The translations under genes were made by a program, and so were the position numbers. The notes under the pieces are model-generated. The model was not told where the DNA came from. It saw nothing but the letters and a program-made list of their open reading frames with translations, and did no database searches. This document shows, piece after piece, positions 6,562 through 10,031 of a DNA stretch of 10,031 bases. How positions within the stretch are numbered: the stretch's first letter is position 1; each line of letters opens with the position of its first letter. Origin of the DNA: Bacteroidota bacterium (GTDB taxonomy: Bacteria > Bacteroidota > Bacteroidia > UKL13-3); the NCBI GenBank assembly GCA_018883485.1, contig VEQB01000059.1:1-10031 (forward strand), read 5' to 3'.

Positions 6562-7842
6562 ATGGACAATCCTTCCTTCGTCATAATTGGTAGTATTTTG
6601 TTTTCTGCCTTCTTTGCAGGCATAGAAATTGCCTTTATCTCTGCCAATAAATTGTTAATAGAACTCAAGAACAAGCAAGGTAGTTACTATGCAAAAATCC
6701 TATCTCCCTTTATTGCCAATCCTTCCAAATTTATTAGTACAACCTTAATTGGTAACAATATAGGTTTGGTAATTTACGGTATCTACATGGCCAAGGTACT
6801 CGATGATGTTTTTTTGCAGTTTTTTCCAGCTTTAGCCAATTATCATTTCTTATTGTTCTTTTTACAATCGCTTATTTCTACACTAATAGTTTTGGTTACC
6901 GCGGAGTTCTTGCCCAAAGTTTTATTCAGAATCAACCCTGATAATATTTTGAAAGTATTGGCATTGCCCTTTTTGGTTTTCTATTATTTATTTTGGCCTG
7001 TAGTTCATTTTATTACTTGGTTGTCTAAGCTAATTTTAACTAGAATTGGTGGCACTCAATTTACAGAAAATACACCTGCATTTAGCCGTGTAGATTTAGA
7101 TCAATACATCAATCAGATTAATCATAAAGACCTACCCGAAGACATTGAAGTAGATACAGAAATTTTTAGAAATGCCTTAGATTTTAGTAATATAAAAGTA
7201 AGGCAATGCTTAACACCGCGTACAGAGTTGATAAGCATGAATATTGATGCTGGAATTAAAGCTTTACATAAGATGTTTGTGGATACTGGCTTATCTAAAA
7301 TTTTAATTTATAAAGATAATCCCGATCAAATTATTGGCTATGTGCATCAAAAGGAAATGTTTAAGAAACCTGCTAATGTGCGCAGCATTCTTATTCCAAT
7401 TGAGATTGCCACAGAAACCATGCCTATCATTGATTTGCTAAATAGGTTTATTCGCACGCGCAAAAGCATTGCCTTGGTTGTAGATGAATTGGGTGGCACC
7501 GCTGGTATTATTACCATTGAAGATATCATGGAAGAAGTGTTTGGTGAGATAGAAGATGAGCATGATGTAGGAGAGTTAGTAGAGCAAAAAATTTCTGAAA
7601 CAGAATTTAGATTTTCTGCCCGTCAAGAAATAAATTACCTTAATAATGAGTATGATTTAAATATCCCAGAAGGGGAATACCATACATTGGGTGGTTATAT
7701 AATTTCTGCCCATGAAAGTATTCCGGTTCAAGGAGAAAAGTTATTACTCGACCAATTTGAAATTAGTATTGAAACTATCAATCAAGCTAAAATTGGTACC
7801 ATTCATTTGCGCTTATTGCAAGGTTCTGACGACCAGCGTTAG
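6562..7842 (+). CDS. CNNM/CorC-family membrane transporter (DUF21-CBS-CorC)
   Basis: A 426-residue inner-membrane protein of the CNNM/CorC ('hemolysin family') group, linked in studied members to magnesium or sodium-dependent ion transport. The DUF21 membrane domain covers about 1-165, with FFAGIEIAFISANKL (17-31), IGNNIGLVIYG (63-73) and TAEFLPK (113-119), the family's ion-site region. A linker with LTPRTEL (217-223) leads into two CBS motifs (about 219-330), the second ending VDELGGTAGIITIEDIMEEV (307-326), where a nucleotide may bind. The CorC/HlyC domain follows (about 345-421, with GEYHTLGGYI at 371-380). The start is set at the ATG: an in-frame TTG at 6550 adds four residues not expected in the family and overlaps a promoter-like CCTTTG. 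The gliding protein GldE shares this architecture, but its usual neighbours ssb and gldD are absent, so I do not call gldE. Confidence 0.88.
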   Translation: MDNPSFVIIGSILFSAFFAGIEIAFISANKLLIELKNKQGSYYAKILSPFIANPSKFISTTLIGNNIGLVIYGIYMAKVLDDVFLQFFPALANYHFLLFFLQSLISTLIVLVTAEFLPKVLFRINPDNILKVLALPFLVFYYLFWPVVHFITWLSKLILTRIGGTQFTENTPAFSRVDLDQYINQINHKDLPEDIEVDTEIFRNALDFSNIKVRQCLTPRTELISMNIDAGIKALHKMFVDTGLSKILIYKDNPDQIIGYVHQKEMFKKPANVRSILIPIEIATETMPIIDLLNRFIRTRKSIALVVDELGGTAGIITIEDIMEEVFGEIEDEHDVGELVEQKISETEFRFSARQEINYLNNEYDLNIPEGEYHTLGGYIISAHESIPVQGEKLLLDQFEISIETINQAKIGTIHLRLLQGSDDQR

Positions 7843-7844
7843 CA

Positions 7845-8300
7845 CTAAATAATCGCTATTATTTTCGTTTCTTTTTGCTCTAAGTTTATTTGTTGATTGG
7901 CTTTTTTCCCTAAAAGCAATTTTGCTAATGGAGAAACCTCAGAAATGATAGAAATCTTGTGCTCACCTAAAATTAAAGTTCCAATGGCCGCTGCAATTAA
8001 GCAATAGGTTTTTTCTGTTTGAACCAAGGATCCTATTTCAACTATTTGTGATGTTTTTTCTGGCTTAATTTGGAGTAGCTTTCTATATTCTTTTAGCAAG
8101 TTTTCTTGTTGTTGGGAGAGCATATAAATTTCGTTCTGACTCATTGCTTTACCAGTTTCATACTTATCGCCCATACTACTTTTACTTTCGTTATTGCCAG
8201 ATTCTCTAACCTTTTTAATGGCTTCCTCTATTTCTAGCAAGCGTGTTTCTTGCAATAATTTTGCGGCTAACCACACCTCTAGCTTGCTAAATGGAAACAT
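7845..8300 (-). CDS. GreA/GreB-like coiled-coil plus FKBP-type domain protein
   Basis: This 151-residue cytoplasmic protein resembles transcript-cleavage factors of the Gre type. Residues about 15-80 form a charged helical hairpin whose tip reads SSMGDKYETGKAM (41-53). The G-D-x-x-E spacing (Asp45, Glu48) matches the acidic tip of GreA, whose aspartate and glutamate act in the RNA polymerase secondary channel. Residues 86-151 look like the Gre C-terminal FKBP-like domain: VEIGSLVQTE (87-96) and ISEVSPLAKLLLGKKAN (119-135), compared with the usual ISxxSPIxxxLxGK. Close Bacteroidota relatives are, from memory, often labelled '3-oxoacyl-ACP synthase' in databases, which nothing in this sequence supports. 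The ATG at 8300 is chosen because AAAAAAGG stands 8 bases before it; an in-frame TTG at 8327 would overlap the upstream gene by 13 bases. Gre-like function is inference; binding to polymerase or another target is untested. Confidence 0.75.
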   Translation of the reverse strand: MFPFSKLEVWLAAKLLQETRLLEIEEAIKKVRESGNNESKSSMGDKYETGKAMSQNEIYMLSQQQENLLKEYRKLLQIKPEKTSQIVEIGSLVQTEKTYCLIAAAIGTLILGEHKISIISEVSPLAKLLLGKKANQQINLEQKETKIIAII

Positions 8301-8308
8301 TGATAATA

Positions 8309-8316
8309 CCTTTTTT
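8309..8316 (-). promoter_or_regulatory. Shine-Dalgarno deciding the start of the Gre-like gene
   Basis: On the minus strand this reads AAAAAAGG, overlapping the stop codon of the upstream propeller gene and 8 bases before the ATG at 8300. It favours that ATG over the upstream TTG at 8327. Confidence 0.6.
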
Positions 8317-9364
8317 AGTCCTGCCAATCGGCAATAAATAGGTTGGTATCTCTGGTACCACCATTATTTCTATTGCTGCTAAAAATTAGTTTTTTGCCAT
8401 CTGGCGAAAACATAGGGAAAGCATTAAACAAACTGTTATTAGTTATTTTTTCCAGGCTAGTACCATCTTCATTAATCATGTATAATTGAAAATCATAACC
8501 CTTAGGGCTGTGGTGGTTACTGCTAAAGATAATTTTCTTGCCAGAAGGATGGTAAAATGGGGCCCAATTGGCTTTGCCTAGTTTAGTTATTTGTTTGATA
8601 TCACTGCCATCTATATTGCAGGTATATAATTCCATATTGGTGGGCGCAACCAAGCCTTTAGCTAAAAGTTCTTTATAATCTTGCAGTTCTGTTTCTGTGC
8701 TTGGTCTGCTTGCTCTAAAAACTATTTTCTTACTATCTGGTGAAAAGAATGCGCCACCATCGTAGCCAGATTGAAACGTTATTTGCTTTACATTAGAGCC
8801 ATCTATATCGCAAGTATAAAGATCGAGATCGCCATTGCGTGTACTCGTAAAAACAATTTTTTTACCATCTGGGCTCACTGTAGCCTCAGCATCATAGCCC
8901 GGTGTGTTGGTTAATTGCTGCTTTATATTCCCTTTTTCATCTGCAATAAATATATCAAACTCTGGATAAATAGCCCATAAGTATCTACCAGTGCTCATGG
9001 GTTCTGGCGGGCAGGTTTCATGTTTTAAATGAGTAGAGGCATAAATGATATCCTTGTTGTTTGGCATAAAGTAGCTGCAAGTAGTTCTACCTTTACCTGT
9101 ACTCACCATTGGAGATTTTCCTGTAGAGTCTTTTATAGGCTTTTTTAAATCCATCCAAAAGATTTGATCGCATTTTAAGCCCCAACGTTTGTTATTGCTT
9201 TGGTAACTAATTTTCTTACTGTTTGGACTAAAATACGCTTCGGCATTATCGCCCCCGAAAGTAAGTTGTTTTAAGTTTTTTAAATGCGGCTCTGCATTGT
9301 CTTGTGCTAAAACATTAAGTACAGAGGAGAAAGCAGTGAAGCCTAGTAAAAACAGTTTTTTCAT
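8315..9364 (-). CDS. Secreted PD40/TolB-like beta-propeller protein
   Basis: The 349-residue product begins with a signal peptide (MKKLFLLGF, hydrophobic to about residue 20, likely cleaved after NVLA), so it is exported to the periplasm or beyond; there is no lipobox cysteine. The mature part contains six PD40 (TolB-type, WD40-like) repeats of the form xxxFSPDGKKIxFxSxR, for example EAYFSPNSKKISYQS, EATVSPDGKKIVFTSTRN, GAFFSPDSKKIVFRASR, PFYHPSGKKIIFSSN and PMFSPDGKKLIFSSNRN. The linkers DLYTCDIDGSNVKQIT and ELYTCNIDGSDIKQIT are near-copies. This predicts a six-bladed propeller. It is not TolB itself: the TolB N-terminal domain and Pal or Tol neighbours are missing. It begins 6 bases after the HmuY-like gene and its end touches the Gre-like gene. 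The role could be binding or scaffolding at the cell surface; a catalytic domain is not seen. Confidence 0.87.
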   Translation of the reverse strand: MKKLFLLGFTAFSSVLNVLAQDNAEPHLKNLKQLTFGGDNAEAYFSPNSKKISYQSNNKRWGLKCDQIFWMDLKKPIKDSTGKSPMVSTGKGRTTCSYFMPNNKDIIYASTHLKHETCPPEPMSTGRYLWAIYPEFDIFIADEKGNIKQQLTNTPGYDAEATVSPDGKKIVFTSTRNGDLDLYTCDIDGSNVKQITFQSGYDGGAFFSPDSKKIVFRASRPSTETELQDYKELLAKGLVAPTNMELYTCNIDGSDIKQITKLGKANWAPFYHPSGKKIIFSSNHHSPKGYDFQLYMINEDGTSLEKITNNSLFNAFPMFSPDGKKLIFSSNRNNGGTRDTNLFIADWQD

Positions 9365-9370
9365 AAGTAA

Positions 9371-10031
9371 TTATAAGCGTTGTATTTCAAATTTGGGAGC
9401 TCCTTTTATGCCTTGTTCATCGTAAAAATCTATAAAGCGCAATTTATAATAAATTCCTTTAGTGTCTTTAATGATGTAAGTATATTTTCTAATCACATCA
9501 AATCTACCCAAGGCAAAATCATAGTTTTTCCAATCAAAGCCTATGATGTCTTTTTTGTTACTTAAAGTAAATTGCTTGGCTACATTAATATCTATTTTAT
9601 TAAATCCTATTAGGCTATCTTTATAGCAAACAACTTTGTTAGGGTTTAATAATACCCCTGTAACACTGTAAGGAACAATAGGGTTCATTTCATAATACAC
9701 ATGTCTGTAGCGCGTAAATATTAAATCCCAGCTATTCTTCTCAGGTTCTAAGTCTATACTTTCATTGGGTTTATCAAAGTTAAAATAAACATAATTTTTA
9801 GCATTGAGCTTTTTAACTTCACAAGAAGAAACTTCAGTTCCATCTAAATTTGCATGTTGAATAAAAAAACTTGTTGGGCTAACAGAAATGATTCTTAGTT
9901 TTTTATATCTATTGGCTTCTAAAACACCTCTATCTATCAAGTATATTTTATTAAAACTATTGTTTGTTAAACTATCCCACCAGTTTCCAATAGCAGTGCC
10001 ATTCCACTCTCCACTGGGGTTATCCCAATTC
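9371..10031 (-). CDS. HmuY-family protein (partial, N-terminus outside window)
   Basis: The minus-strand frame is open to the right edge, so the gene begins outside the window; an in-frame TTG at 9940 is internal, because about 30 further sensible codons (starting NWDNPSGEWNG) precede it. About 219 residues are visible. It resembles the HmuY family of exported, often lipid-anchored, heme-binding proteins: a YVYFNFDKPNESIDL strand pair, then the diagnostic WDLIFTRYR segment, and a C-terminal YYKLRFIDFYDEQGIKGAPK close to the HmuY ending. A histidine follows WDLIFTRYR, but I cannot equate it with the known heme ligands. HmuY genes commonly neighbour a TonB-dependent receptor, which could lie just beyond the edge. 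Heme binding is an inference; many Bacteroidota HmuY-like proteins have unknown ligands. Confidence 0.75.
   Translation of the reverse strand, partial: NWDNPSGEWNGTAIGNWWDSLTNNSFNKIYLIDRGVLEANRYKKLRIISVSPTSFFIQHANLDGTEVSSCEVKKLNAKNYVYFNFDKPNESIDLEPEKNSWDLIFTRYRHVYYEMNPIVPYSVTGVLLNPNKVVCYKDSLIGFNKIDINVAKQFTLSNKKDIIGFDWKNYDFALGRFDVIRKYTYIIKDTKGIYYKLRFIDFYDEQGIKGAPKFEIQRL

Noticed and set aside
6562..7842. Naming the CNNM-type gene gldE because it follows gldAFG
   Set aside because: GldE has the same domain layout, but its usual neighbours (ssb, gldD) are absent and the N-terminus reads like the general hemolysin/CNNM family.
7845..8300. Annotation as 3-oxoacyl-ACP synthase
   Set aside because: The protein is far too short and has no thiolase-fold active-site Cys-His-His/Asn pattern; the features seen are Gre-like.
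8315..9364. True TolB of the Tol-Pal system
   Set aside because: Only the PD40 propeller is present; the TolB N-terminal domain and tol/pal neighbours are missing.

Overview
The window looks like ordinary chromosome of an AT-rich Bacteroidota bacterium. Three things point there: gliding-type ABC transporter genes (gldA, gldF, gldG), a HmuY-family protein, and start regions where Shine-Dalgarno sequences are often absent while TAnnTTTG-type promoter boxes occur. I cannot place it below phylum. No phage, insertion sequence, CRISPR array or RNA gene is visible.

Left part (1-2047). A minus-strand 3-oxoacid CoA-transferase subunit B gene runs off the left edge. A 723-base stretch without an intact gene follows. 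It holds the readable fossil of a response-regulator receiver domain (about 431-847) and an unassigned 36-codon open frame (874-984). Then comes a plus-strand malate dehydrogenase, closed by a textbook UUCG-loop terminator.

Middle (2110-7842). A promoter-like box precedes a tightly packed plus-strand operon: gldA (ATPase), gldF (permease), gldG (auxiliary membrane protein) and a DUF4340 protein. Junctions are a 1-base gap, a 7-base overlap (if the first ATG of gldG is used) and a 1-base overlap, so the four products very probably act as one envelope ABC system. A separate CNNM/CorC-type membrane transporter gene follows; its start is best placed at the ATG at 6562.

Right part (7845-10031). 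Three minus-strand genes lie close together and are transcribed toward the transporter gene: a HmuY-family protein (N-terminus outside the window), a secreted six-bladed PD40/TolB-like propeller, and a small GreA-like coiled-coil/FKBP-type protein. The last converges on the CNNM gene with only two bases between stop codons.

The gene content is mostly housekeeping. The least expected items are the decayed receiver domain, the GreA-like protein that keeps the acidic G-D-x-x-E tip motif, and the pairing of HmuY-like and propeller genes with it. I do not see convincing evidence of a wholly new system.
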